Shown here piece after piece: positions 1 to 7,001 of a stretch of DNA of 8,950 nucleotides. The position numbers and the translations under genes are program-made. Within the stretch, counting starts at the first letter, position 1. Every line of letters starts with the position of its first letter. The notes beneath the pieces were generated by a model. That model was not told the origin of the DNA, ran no database searches, and saw only the letters and a program-made list of their open reading frames with translations. Location of the stretch: positions 1 to 8,950 of the forward strand of contig UQQN01000095.1 of NCBI GenBank assembly GCA_900543155.1, written 5' to 3'. The DNA comes from an uncultured Prevotella sp. GTDB lineage: Bacteria > Bacteroidota > Bacteroidia > Bacteroidales > Bacteroidaceae.

Positions 1-25
1 TGAAAACGGCTGTTCGCCTAGGCCC

Positions 26-149
26 AATCTCACCCATAACAGGGTGACCCGTTTGATTATTGCATAACATATAACCAGGCATGTGAAGAAGAACAAGTTC
101 TCTTCACATACCTGGCTATCTTATCTCACCCCTAACGGGGTAACCCATT
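26..149. repeat. Two short related CACCC...GGGTGACCC hairpin motifs
   Basis: A motif of the form TCTCACCC-N(6-7)-GGGT(G/A)ACCC occurs at about 28-50 and again at about 124-146, 96 bp apart. Each copy can fold: CACCC with GGGTG in the first, ACCCC with GGGGT around a TAAC loop in the second. The second copy forms the start of the dispersed repeat at 127-275, and a related GGGTCACCCCG string occurs in the right-end repeat (about 8920-8930). Function is unknown; the motifs look like modules of one intergenic repeat family. Confidence 0.5.
75..115. terminator. Long near-perfect hairpin, possible terminator
   Basis: The arms 75-94 (CCAGGCATGTGAAGAAGAAC) and 97-115 (GTTCTCTTCACATACCTGG) are complementary over about 19 bp. 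There is one C/A mismatch and one extra A, and the loop is only AA. No T-run follows on either strand, so it is not a classic intrinsic terminator. It lies between two copies of the CACCC/GGGTG motif. It may terminate a gene lying left of the window, stabilise an RNA end, or be a structural part of the intergenic repeat. The stem is certain; the role is a guess. Confidence 0.4.
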
Positions 150-275
150 AAAACGATACACGAATTGAGGCGTTTTCTGCGTTTATTATTGTTGAATATT
201 AACTATTTACGATATAAATTTTTTATCAAACCCATGCATAAAAAAACATGGATTTTGAACACCCTATCCATTGGA
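127..275 (+). repeat. Dispersed ~150-bp repeat, left copy
   Basis: This stretch matches the reverse complement of about 8791-8945 at roughly 88-90% by eye, with a few 1-bp indels. Shared blocks include CACGAATTGAGG, TTTTCTGCGTTTATTATTG and GGATTTTGAACACCCTA. Inside it are a CCATG...CATGG hairpin around an A-run (about 232-251) and a near-palindrome GTTGAATATTAAC (191-203). No reading frame is conserved, so it is a non-coding intergenic repeat. It lacks the upstream TTTGAACACCCTACC block that starts the corresponding unit at the right end. Homology of the two copies is clear; function and mobility are not. Confidence 0.8.
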
Positions 276-360
276 CCGTGGCATATTGCATTACCCGAGT
301 GGCGATAGTCGCGCAAAAATGAATGCAAAAAAAAGAGATTTGCTGCATAAATGCATAAAA
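276..360. other. Spacer with decayed trace of the 90-bp repeat
   Basis: No gene is visible. A small GCGA-TAG-TCGC hairpin lies at 302-312. Positions about 331-360 resemble the last 30 bp of the 90-bp unit that follows: AAGAGAT for GAAGATAG, then GCTGCA, then ATAAAA. This suggests a fourth, decayed copy. Confidence 0.35.
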
Positions 361-383
361 ATGAAAGTCTTTTGGCCTTTCAT

Positions 384-414
384 TTTGTATTGTGCTCAGT
401 TTGCACTATCTCTG
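384..414 (+). promoter_or_regulatory. Promoter copy 1 (degenerate -7 box)
   Basis: TTTG at 384-387 and TATCTCTG at 407-414 are separated by 19 nt. The -7 element has C for T in the TTTG part of the Bacteroidota consensus TAnnTTTG, so this copy is probably the weakest of the three. Confidence 0.45.
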
Positions 415-473
415 CGATTTGCGAAGATAGGCTGCACTTCGACAATAAAAATGAAAGTCTTTTGGTCTTTCAT

Positions 474-504
474 TTTGTATTGTGCTCAGTTTGCACTATC
501 TTTG
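474..504 (+). promoter_or_regulatory. Promoter copy 2
   Basis: TTTG at 474-477, a 19-nt spacer and TATCTTTG at 497-504 match the Bacteroidota primary sigma-factor consensus exactly. A transcript from here would begin within the second inverted repeat (496-520) and read through the hairpin of unit 3 before reaching the gene. Confidence 0.6.
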
Positions 505-563
505 CTTTTTGCGAAGATAGGCTGCACTTCAACAATAAAAATGAAAGTCTTTTAGCCTTTCAT

Positions 564-594
564 TTTGTATTGTGCTCAGTTTGCACTATCTTTG
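564..594 (+). promoter_or_regulatory. Promoter copy 3, gene-proximal
   Basis: TTTG at 564-567, a 19-nt spacer and TATCTTTG at 587-594 match the consensus. Transcription should start at about 599-603. The first in-frame ATG (603) would then be essentially leaderless, while ATG 621 would have a leader of about 20 nt. This is the likely main promoter for the T9SS protein and uvrA. Confidence 0.75.
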
Positions 595-620
595 CCTGTC
601 AGATGTCAACTGAAATAAAA

Positions 621-1328
621 ATGGTAAAAAACATATTTACATTTTTGCTCTTTGTACTGCTTGCTGTGCATGTGGCAGTGGCGCAAACCGATGAGGCTTT
701 GCCCACCGCCAACCCCACTATGACCTATGTGGATGCGGATGGACAAGAAGTAGACGAAATACAATATGATGGTTCGGCTCCTTTTCATGCTTCGTTCAAA
801 GCCAATGTTGAACATGTGGGCAGTTATACTCCGCTTTATGAATGGCGCTTTACCCGTTCAGGACAATCGGAGCCCTACTTGGTGCGCTATGATGAGGATA
901 CAGAATGCGACTTCAACCAATCGGGCAGTTATAGCATAGAGCTGCGCGTGAGTTTTGTGCTAGGAACCGATACCATAGCCTATACCATGGACGAGCCTTT
1001 CAGTGTGACAATCAGTGAGTCGAAACTCGAAGTGCCAAATGCCTTTACACCTAATGGTGATGGTGTGAACGACGTGTTTCGTGTAAAAGAGGGCTATCAA
1101 AGCATCGTGTCGTTCAAAGCAATGATTTTTGACCGTTGGGGTAAAAAACTCTATGAGTGGACCGACTTAGCTGGTGGATGGGATGGACGTAGTGGTGGAC
1201 ACGAAATGCCCGATGGGGGTTACTATCTCAATATTCAGGCTCGTGGGGCAGACGGACGAAAATATAACATCAAAAAGGTAATCACCCTTTTGAGACGATA
1301 CACAGAAAACGGAACGATTAGCAACTAA
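621..1328 (+). CDS. Small secreted protein with T9SS type B (gliding-motility) C-terminal domain
   Basis: With the start at ATG 621 the product is 235 aa. It opens with a typical signal peptide: MVKN, then a hydrophobic core, then AVAQ with cleavage near residue 21-22. Residues about 40-130 look like a PKD/Ig-like beta-sandwich. Residues about 135-230 carry the gliding-motility-associated C-terminal (CHU_C / type B sorting) pattern: PNAFTPNGDGVND (139-151), FDRWG (170-174), WDG (187-189), then a beta-rich end closing in KKVITLLRR. In this family the domain directs export through the outer membrane by the type IX system. The frame is open back to ATG 351, but that extension only translates the promoter repeats, so I reject it; ATG 603 is a possible alternative start. 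Almost all of the protein is sorting domain plus one small module, so it may be a structural or adaptor protein. uvrA starts 6 nt after its stop. Its exact role is unknown. Confidence 0.85.
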   Translation: MVKNIFTFLLFVLLAVHVAVAQTDEALPTANPTMTYVDADGQEVDEIQYDGSAPFHASFKANVEHVGSYTPLYEWRFTRSGQSEPYLVRYDEDTECDFNQSGSYSIELRVSFVLGTDTIAYTMDEPFSVTISESKLEVPNAFTPNGDGVNDVFRVKEGYQSIVSFKAMIFDRWGKKLYEWTDLAGGWDGRSGGHEMPDGGYYLNIQARGADGRKYNIKKVITLLRRYTENGTISN

Positions 1329-1334
1329 ACGAAC

Positions 1335-4166
1335 ATGTCGGAAAACAAAATAGAAATAGAAGGAGCACGTGTACACAATCTAAAAAACGTGGATGTGACA
1401 CTGCCACGCTACAGCTTGAGCGTGGTTACAGGGCTTAGCGGTTCTGGAAAGAGCTCGCTTGCCTTCGATACGCTCTATGCCGAAGGGCAACGCCGTTACA
1501 TAGAAACCTTCTCGGCATATGCACGTAACTTTCTCGACAACCTCGAACGCCCCGATGTGGATAAAATTACTGGGCTAAGTCCTGTAATTAGCATTGAACA
1601 AAAAACAACTAACAAGAATCCGCGCTCCACAGTGGGCACGGTGACCGAAATATACGACTTTCTGCGATTGCTCTTTGCCCGTGCAGGCGAGGCTTATTCT
1701 TACCTCTCGGGCGAAAAGATGGTAAAATATACCGAAGAAAAAATTGTCGACATGATTCTCCATGCCTACGAAGGGCATAAGGTATATTTGCTTGCTCCTG
1801 TGGTGCGCAGCCGTAAGGGACATTATAAAGAGCTTTTTGAAAGCATACGTCGCAAGGGCTTTCTCAGTGTTCGTGTCGATGGTGTGTTGCGCGAAATAAC
1901 CACAGGCATGAAACTCGACCGTTATAAAAACCACGACATTGAAGTGGTAGTTGATAAATTAGCGGTGCAAGCCAAAGATGGCGAACGATTACAGAAAAGC
2001 GTGTCAGCTACTTTGCAACAAGGTAGTGGCTTGATGATGATTTTAGACGCTGCCGACAATACCACACGCTTCTATTCTAAACAACTAATGGATCCGGTGT
2101 CGGGACTCTCATATCGTGAACCCGCTCCGCATAATTTCTCGTTCAACTCAGCCCAAGGTGCTTGTCCAAAGTGTAAGGGCTTGGGCTTTGTAAGCGTGAT
2201 GGACCACGAAAAGGTGGTGCCCAATGCCAAACTTTCTATTAAAGAAGGTGCTTTGGCACCATTAGGAAAATATCGCAACGTGTTGATATTCTGGGAAATA
2301 CAAGCCGTGCTTCTTGATTATGAATGCGACTTGACAACCCCTGTTAAGGATATTCCCGAAGAGGCCATGGACGAGATATTTAATGGCCGTGCCGATCGTT
2401 TACGCATTCCTGCAGCAGTGGCACATACCACCGACGATTACTATGTAGAGTTCGACGGATTGGTAAAATATATACAACAAATGGCGGATTCAGAGATGAG
2501 TGCCGCCTCACAACGATGGGCAGAGCAGTTCTCAAAAACCGCAGTTTGTCCCGAATGTCAGGGTGCCCGACTCAACAAAGAGGCGTTGGCTTATCGCTTT
2601 GCAGGCAAAACAATTGCCGAACTGAGCAATATGGATATTGCCGAGCTTTATGAATTTCTGTCGACAGTCGAAAGTCAGTTAAAATCAAAGCAACAAGCCA
2701 TTGCCCACGAGATATTAAAAGAACTCATGTCGCGTTTAAAGTTCTTGCTCGATGTGGGATTAGACTACCTTTCACTCTCGCGTTCTTCCATGACCCTATC
2801 GGGCGGTGAAAGTCAACGCATTCGTTTGGCCACACAAATTGGTTCACAGTTGGTAAATGTGCTCTACATCCTTGATGAACCGAGCATCGGACTGCATCAG
2901 CGCGATAATGTGCGACTTATTAACTCGCTGAAAGAACTGCGCGATCTTGGTAACACGGTAGTTGTAGTTGAACATGACAAAGACATGATGCTGGCTGCCG
3001 ACTACATTGTAGACATGGGACCTCGTGCCGGACGTTTAGGCGGTGAAGTAGTGTTTGAAGGCACTCCTAACGAAATGCTTAAAACGCATACACTCACTTC
3101 ACAATATCTAAATGGCGAACGAACCATAGAGGTACCAACCGAACGTCGCAAAGGCAATGGCAATGTGCTACGATTAGTAGGTGCCAAGGGCAATAATTTA
3201 AAAGGCGTAACTGCCGATTTCCCTTTAGGCACACTCATCTGTGTGACGGGTGTTTCGGGTAGTGGCAAAAGTACGTTGATAAACGACACCTTATTGCCTA
3301 TCCTTTCGCAACATTTCTATCGTTCATTGCGCGAACCATTAACCTATGAGCGCATAGAAGGTATGGAACATGTAGACAAAGTAGTAGCCGTCGACCAAAG
3401 TCCGTTAGGTCGTACACCTCGCTCTAATCCTGCCACCTATACAGGCGTATTCTCAGACATACGTTCGCTCTACGTCAATTTGCCCGAGGCAAAAATACGT
3501 GGTTATAAACCAGGACGTTTTAGTTTTAACGTACGTGGCGGGCGTTGCGAAGTGTGCAAGGGCAATGGTTACAAAACCATAGAAATGAACTTCTTGCCCG
3601 ATGTGTATGTGCCTTGCGAGGCATGTCATGGTAAACGCTATAACCACGAAACATTAGAAGTGCGCTTTAAGGGCAAAAGCATTGCCGATGTGTTAGATAT
3701 GACCATCAATCAGGCTGTAGAGTTCTTTGAAAACGTGCCCAATATCTTGCACAAAATAAAAACTTTACAAGATGTGGGATTGGGCTATATCAAACTCGGA
3801 CAAAGCTCAACCACACTTTCAGGCGGTGAAAGCCAACGTGTAAAGTTAGCCACCGAACTTTCAAAGCGCGATACGGGACAAACCATTTACATCCTTGACG
3901 AACCCACTACAGGGCTTCATTTCGAGGATATCCGTGTGTTAATGGACGTGTTGCAAAAACTTGTAGAACGTGGCAACACCGTGATTGTGATAGAACACAA
4001 CCTCGATGTGATAAAGGTAGCAGACTATCTTGTAGAAATGGGTCCTGAAGGTGGACGTGGTGGTGGACAACTGCTTTACGAAGGCACCCCCGAAGGCTTA
4101 GTCAAAAGCGGAGTAGGGTATACAGGGCGCTTCTTGAAAGAAGAACTACGTGCTGCAACCAAATAA
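1335..4166 (+). CDS. uvrA: Excinuclease ABC subunit A (UvrA)
   Basis: The product is a 943-aa ATPase of nucleotide excision repair. It dimerises, scans DNA for bulky lesions with UvrB and loads UvrB at the damage. Two ABC modules are complete. The first has Walker A GLSGSGKS (33-40), signature LSGGESQR (488-495) and Walker B ILDEPS (LDEP 513-516). The second has GVSGSGKS (639-646), LSGGESQR (828-835) and ILDEPT (LDEP 854-857). Cysteine pairs C277/C280 and C405/C408 fit the first zinc module. C738/C741-X19-C761/C764 is the canonical DNA-binding zinc finger. The region at about residues 115-210 fits the UvrB-binding domain, which indicates a canonical UvrA1. Length and motifs are normal, with no frameshift. 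The start at 1335 puts the conserved IxIxGARxHNLKN motif at the N-terminus. It probably shares transcripts with the upstream T9SS gene; no separate promoter is visible in the 6-nt gap. Confidence 0.98.
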   Translation: MSENKIEIEGARVHNLKNVDVTLPRYSLSVVTGLSGSGKSSLAFDTLYAEGQRRYIETFSAYARNFLDNLERPDVDKITGLSPVISIEQKTTNKNPRSTVGTVTEIYDFLRLLFARAGEAYSYLSGEKMVKYTEEKIVDMILHAYEGHKVYLLAPVVRSRKGHYKELFESIRRKGFLSVRVDGVLREITTGMKLDRYKNHDIEVVVDKLAVQAKDGERLQKSVSATLQQGSGLMMILDAADNTTRFYSKQLMDPVSGLSYREPAPHNFSFNSAQGACPKCKGLGFVSVMDHEKVVPNAKLSIKEGALAPLGKYRNVLIFWEIQAVLLDYECDLTTPVKDIPEEAMDEIFNGRADRLRIPAAVAHTTDDYYVEFDGLVKYIQQMADSEMSAASQRWAEQFSKTAVCPECQGARLNKEALAYRFAGKTIAELSNMDIAELYEFLSTVESQLKSKQQAIAHEILKELMSRLKFLLDVGLDYLSLSRSSMTLSGGESQRIRLATQIGSQLVNVLYILDEPSIGLHQRDNVRLINSLKELRDLGNTVVVVEHDKDMMLAADYIVDMGPRAGRLGGEVVFEGTPNEMLKTHTLTSQYLNGERTIEVPTERRKGNGNVLRLVGAKGNNLKGVTADFPLGTLICVTGVSGSGKSTLINDTLLPILSQHFYRSLREPLTYERIEGMEHVDKVVAVDQSPLGRTPRSNPATYTGVFSDIRSLYVNLPEAKIRGYKPGRFSFNVRGGRCEVCKGNGYKTIEMNFLPDVYVPCEACHGKRYNHETLEVRFKGKSIADVLDMTINQAVEFFENVPNILHKIKTLQDVGLGYIKLGQSSTTLSGGESQRVKLATELSKRDTGQTIYILDEPTTGLHFEDIRVLMDVLQKLVERGNTVIVIEHNLDVIKVADYLVEMGPEGGRGGGQLLYEGTPEGLVKSGVGYTGRFLKEELRAATK

Positions 4167-4215
4167 TACATACAGAAAAATCAATAATTAATAACTCAAT
4201 AATAATCAAAATTCT

Positions 4216-5721
4216 ATGTTCGAAGGACAACCTAAAGGGCTCTACACCCTTGCCCTTGCCAACACAGGCGAACGCTTTGGTTACTACACCATGCTTGCCG
4301 TGTTCGTGCTCTTCTTGAAAGACAACTTCATGTGGTCTGCGGGAACTGCCGGAGCCGTTTACTCAGGCTTCTTGGCATTCGTTTATTTCTTGCCTTTGTT
4401 TGGTGGTATGATTGCCGACAAAATTGGCTACAACAAGTGCGTAACTACAGGTATTCTCGTCATGTTCTTGGGCTATGCCCTGCTTTCAATTCCTGCAGGT
4501 GCAGGTCTCTTAGCATCATCGCTAATGTTTGGTGCATTGGCAATGATATGCATCGGAACCAGTTTGTTTAAAGGTAACTTGCAAGTAATGGTGGGCGACC
4601 TTTATAATTCACCCACAATGGAGGGTAAGCGCGACTCAGCCTTCTCTATTTTCTACATGGCAATTAACATTGGTGCCTTGTTCGCACCCACAGCCGCTGT
4701 TAAGATTATGGAGTATGCACAGCATGCTTATGGCGTTTCTAAAGCCGATTCTTACCACTTTGCCTTTGGTGTAGCTTGCATCTCATTGATCGTATCTATT
4801 GCCATCTATTATGGCTTCAAAAATACCTATCAGCAAGTAATTGCAGCCCCTGTAAAAAAAGAGGGTGCCACTGATGCTGCAGCTACTACCGAACCCGAAT
4901 TGAGCAAGAGCGAAGTGAAGGATCGCATCGTAGCACTTTGCCTCGTGTTTGCTGTAGTTATCTTCTTCTGGATGGCTTTCCATCAGAATGGTCTTACACT
5001 TACTTACTTCGCAGACGAATACACACAAAAACACGTATCAGGTCTCGGCAGCATGCCTTTCGATGTAATCAACCTCTTGCTCTGCATCGTGATTATTTAT
5101 GGTCTTTTCTCATTGTTCGGCAGCAAAACAGGCAAGGGAAAGGTTATTTCAGGCGCAATCATCTTGGCTTGCTTGGGTGGTTTAGGCTATAAATATTTGT
5201 CGCTCGACCCCAACGGTGTAGATATCGAAGCTCCTATCTTCCAGCAGTTCAACCCCTGCTTCGTAGTAGGTCTTACACCTGTTAGCATGGCCATCTTTGC
5301 ATGGTTGGCAAAGAAGGGCAAAGAACCCTCAGCACCCCGTAAAATTGGTTTGGGTATGTTGGTAGCAGGTATTGGTTATGTAGTGATGATTCTTTCTTCA
5401 CTGGGCGTATCGTTGAATGATCACAACACCGTATCTCCCAACTGGCTCATCAGCACCTATTTGGTATTGACATTTGGTGAGTTGTTACTTTCTCCGATGG
5501 GCATCTCATTTGTGTCAAAGGTAGCTCCTCCCAAGCTCAAGGGTACCATGATGGGTGGCTGGTTTGTAGCTACAGCTTTGGGCAACTTCTTAGTTTCTAT
5601 CCCTGGTTTCCTTTGGGGTAAGGTACCTTTGGTTGTTGTATGGGGCGTATTGGTAGCCCTCTGCCTCATCTCGTTCATCTTCATCTTCAGTGTAATGAAG
5701 AAGTTAGAGAAGGTTTGCTAA
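4216..5721 (+). CDS. POT/PTR2-family proton-coupled peptide transporter (MFS)
   Basis: The product is a 501-aa inner-membrane protein with about 12-14 hydrophobic helices. POT proteins import di- and tripeptides with protons. Diagnostic features are GERFGYYTML near the N-terminus (18-27), GGMIADKIGY after the second helix (the MFS loop 2-3 motif), the PTR2 signature FYMAINIG (146-153) and GELLLSPMG with conserved E422 in a late helix. A charged linker rich in Lys, Glu and Ala (about 210-240) separates the two halves. The usual ExxER motif of helix 1 reads NTGER (16-20), so the first glutamate is Asn. The gene follows uvrA by 49 A/T-rich nt with no terminator and no clear TAnnTTTG box, so read-through from uvrA is plausible. 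A strong terminator follows the stop. Substrate identity (peptide or other) cannot be told from sequence. Confidence 0.92.
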   Translation: MFEGQPKGLYTLALANTGERFGYYTMLAVFVLFLKDNFMWSAGTAGAVYSGFLAFVYFLPLFGGMIADKIGYNKCVTTGILVMFLGYALLSIPAGAGLLASSLMFGALAMICIGTSLFKGNLQVMVGDLYNSPTMEGKRDSAFSIFYMAINIGALFAPTAAVKIMEYAQHAYGVSKADSYHFAFGVACISLIVSIAIYYGFKNTYQQVIAAPVKKEGATDAAATTEPELSKSEVKDRIVALCLVFAVVIFFWMAFHQNGLTLTYFADEYTQKHVSGLGSMPFDVINLLLCIVIIYGLFSLFGSKTGKGKVISGAIILACLGGLGYKYLSLDPNGVDIEAPIFQQFNPCFVVGLTPVSMAIFAWLAKKGKEPSAPRKIGLGMLVAGIGYVVMILSSLGVSLNDHNTVSPNWLISTYLVLTFGELLLSPMGISFVSKVAPPKLKGTMMGGWFVATALGNFLVSIPGFLWGKVPLVVVWGVLVALCLISFIFIFSVMKKLEKVC

Positions 5722-5742
5722 TGCAACCTCAATTTTCATCAT

Positions 5743-5796
5743 AAAAAAACTTGCCGAATGTTTCTCCGTAGAGTTGCATTCGGCAAGTTCTTTTTT
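5743..5796. terminator. Bidirectional intrinsic terminator between convergent genes
   Basis: A perfect 13-bp stem pairs AACTTGCCGAATG (5748-5760) with CATTCGGCAAGTT (5777-5789) around a 16-nt loop. On the plus strand it is followed by C and T6 (5791-5796). On the minus strand it is followed by T7, the complement of A7 at 5743-5749. It therefore fits termination of both the transporter transcript and the convergent minus-strand operon. A competing pairing, ATGCAAC (5721-5727) with GTTGCAT (5773-5779), is possible. Confidence 0.93.
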
Positions 5797-5867
5797 GTTT
5801 CGTTTTGAGCAATGCCACCAGTGGCAGTCCGCAATTTCACATCGTACGAAAACTTTTTAGCGTACAG
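5797..5867. other. Convergent intergenic tail with small palindromes
   Basis: This is the 3' untranslated space of the minus-strand operon. It holds a TGCCAC-CA-GTGGCA palindrome (5813-5826) and a weaker pair, GTACG (5844-5848) with CGTAC (5861-5865), enclosing an A4/T5 stretch. Either could shape the 3' end of the minus-strand transcript; no gene is seen. Confidence 0.35.
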
Positions 5868-6323
5868 CTATAAATTTAAGTGGATAATGGCATAAATTAA
5901 TTCGATGTAAACCAAAATGGGTATGACCACACATATAATGACAGAACTGACAATATAGTTCCAGCCTATCTTTTGGAACCATAATAGAAAATCTACCGAT
6001 CTCTTGAATGCCAAGTCACATCGGGCCCTAAATTTCATTTTGTCTTTCCATATAAAAACAATCCATGCCAATATAAACAGAGGTGTTAGAAATGGCATTT
6101 TTGTAATGTAGTCGAGCATGATGGTCCATGACAATGGGATGACAAGATAATATACAATGATATTCACTTCGTTATATGTTGTTCCAGTCATCTTTGCAAT
6201 TAGGTGCTCTATTCCTGCCACTATCGCAAAAATGGGTAGTGTGATAACCATCACAATCTTCGAAAACAGAGACTGTGAGTTCCAAAATGCTTTTAATTTA
6301 CTTATCATTAGAATATTGCTCAA
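5868..6323 (-). CDS. Small four-helix membrane protein, function unknown
   Basis: The 151-aa product has four hydrophobic segments at about residues 22-42, 53-73, 77-92 and 122-147. A positively charged loop (about 93-108, KDKMKFRARCDLAFKR) sits between the third and fourth, which suggests a cytoplasmic loop. Repeated prolines inside the helices (30, 63, 135) are notable. I do not recognise the family. The start at 6323 overlaps the end of the upstream lipoprotein gene by 26 nt; an alternative in-frame ATG at 6308 still overlaps by 11 nt. Translational coupling is therefore likely, and the two products probably work together at the envelope, one at the membrane and one as a lipoprotein. It is the last gene of the minus-strand cluster and ends about 70 nt before the bidirectional terminator. 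Confidence 0.75.
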   Translation of the reverse strand: MSNILMISKLKAFWNSQSLFSKIVMVITLPIFAIVAGIEHLIAKMTGTTYNEVNIIVYYLVIPLSWTIMLDYITKMPFLTPLFILAWIVFIWKDKMKFRARCDLAFKRSVDFLLWFQKIGWNYIVSSVIICVVIPILVYIELIYAIIHLNL

Positions 6324-6990
6324 TTAACTTCTGCGTTTCACTATCCAATTTGCTCCTGTCTACAGGATGTTTTTCCAATCCATCTTCCATAGACTTTTTC
6401 AGAGTACCGTCATTCTCCAAGGGGGTCTTGACTTTTTTAAGCTTTATAGTGCCTATAATCATATCTCCCAATTTCTGCGCGTTTTCCCAATCTCGGGCAT
6501 AGAAGTTCTCATTGAAGTATATAACGATGTGTGAATCAGAAAGATACGTAACAAATTGTTTTTGTATGATTGTGTCGTTATCCACATAATTGGCAAAATA
6601 GAGTATGTTTGTAGGATAACCTCCTACTTCCACACTGTCAATTTCGTCGATTAGTTCTACATTATCACCGCTAAAAGTCCTAGCACCCTTTGCCATTTCT
6701 GTTGCTTCGTTAATGTCTTTCCATTGGATAGGCATGAACGTTTTGACAAAGTGGAACCATACGAAACTTCCGTTAGGGTTGAAAATATCTACGCTGTTTT
6801 GTAAAGAGTCTAACCCTCCCCAGCATGAAGAATCACAAACCCATCCTTTGGGCATATTAACCGAGAAAAGGTCATTCTCATATTTTACAGGGAAAGGATC
6901 GTCTTGTTCTGTGTTTTTAGCTTTTGTCTTTGAACATGAGACAAATCCTACTATCATCATTAGGATTAGCATTTTTACTATCGTTCTCAT
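6298..6990 (-). CDS. Predicted lipoprotein, possibly PsbP/DcrB-like fold
   Basis: With the start at ATG 6990 the product is 230 aa. It opens MRTIVK, then a hydrophobic stretch, then GFVSC with the likely lipidated Cys at residue 19. The frame is open upstream to an ATG at 7026, but that adds 12 polar residues before the signal and overlaps the upstream gene, so I prefer 6990, 11 nt after the upstream stop. The mature part begins with a polar linker holding EQDD. It continues with an alternating beta-strand pattern (YENDLFSVNMPKGW, SFVWFHFVKT, YPTNILYFANY, IVIYFNENF) and a final helix, then a charged tail. 'Short strand, F-S-V-x-x-P-x-G-W' openings occur in PsbP/DcrB-like secreted proteins; that assignment is only inference. 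Function unknown. The -3 residue of the lipobox is Phe, which is off the classic consensus. Confidence 0.78.
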   Translation of the reverse strand: MRTIVKMLILMMIVGFVSCSKTKAKNTEQDDPFPVKYENDLFSVNMPKGWVCDSSCWGGLDSLQNSVDIFNPNGSFVWFHFVKTFMPIQWKDINEATEMAKGARTFSGDNVELIDEIDSVEVGGYPTNILYFANYVDNDTIIQKQFVTYLSDSHIVIYFNENFYARDWENAQKLGDMIIGTIKLKKVKTPLENDGTLKKSMEDGLEKHPVDRSKLDSETQKLIEQYSNDK

Positions 6991-7001
6991 AGCTTTTATT
7001 T

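Larger units (their letters stand above)
361..594 (+). repeat. 90-bp tandem promoter repeats (2 full copies, 1 partial)
   Basis: Units lie at 361-450, 451-540 and 541-594, with an exact 90-bp period. Units 1 and 2 differ at 5 of 90 positions, and the first 55 bp of unit 3 differ from unit 2 at about two. Each unit begins with an inverted repeat, AAAATGAAAG and CTTTCATTTT around a 9-nt loop, whose right arm overlaps the -33 box. In unit 2 the -7 box lies in a second inverted repeat, CTATCTTTGC-TTTTT-GCGAAGATAG (496-520). Unit 1 has a degraded version, and unit 3 has lost the right arm where the gene leader begins. Because 90 is divisible by three, the repeats stay open in the frame of the downstream gene. 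Confidence 0.9.

Noticed and set aside
271..555. 94-codon plus-strand ORF
   Set aside because: It only translates the promoter repeats in another frame; no start context and no independent protein character.
361..594. CRISPR-like array
   Set aside because: The 90-bp units are directly contiguous with no spacers, and no cas gene is present.
1575..1934. 119-codon minus-strand ORF inside uvrA
   Set aside because: It lies antisense within a fully motif-supported uvrA and has no promoter or recognisable domain.
4167..4215. Separate promoter for the transporter
   Set aside because: The 49-nt gap and the end of uvrA contain no TAnnTTTG box with a spaced TTTG.
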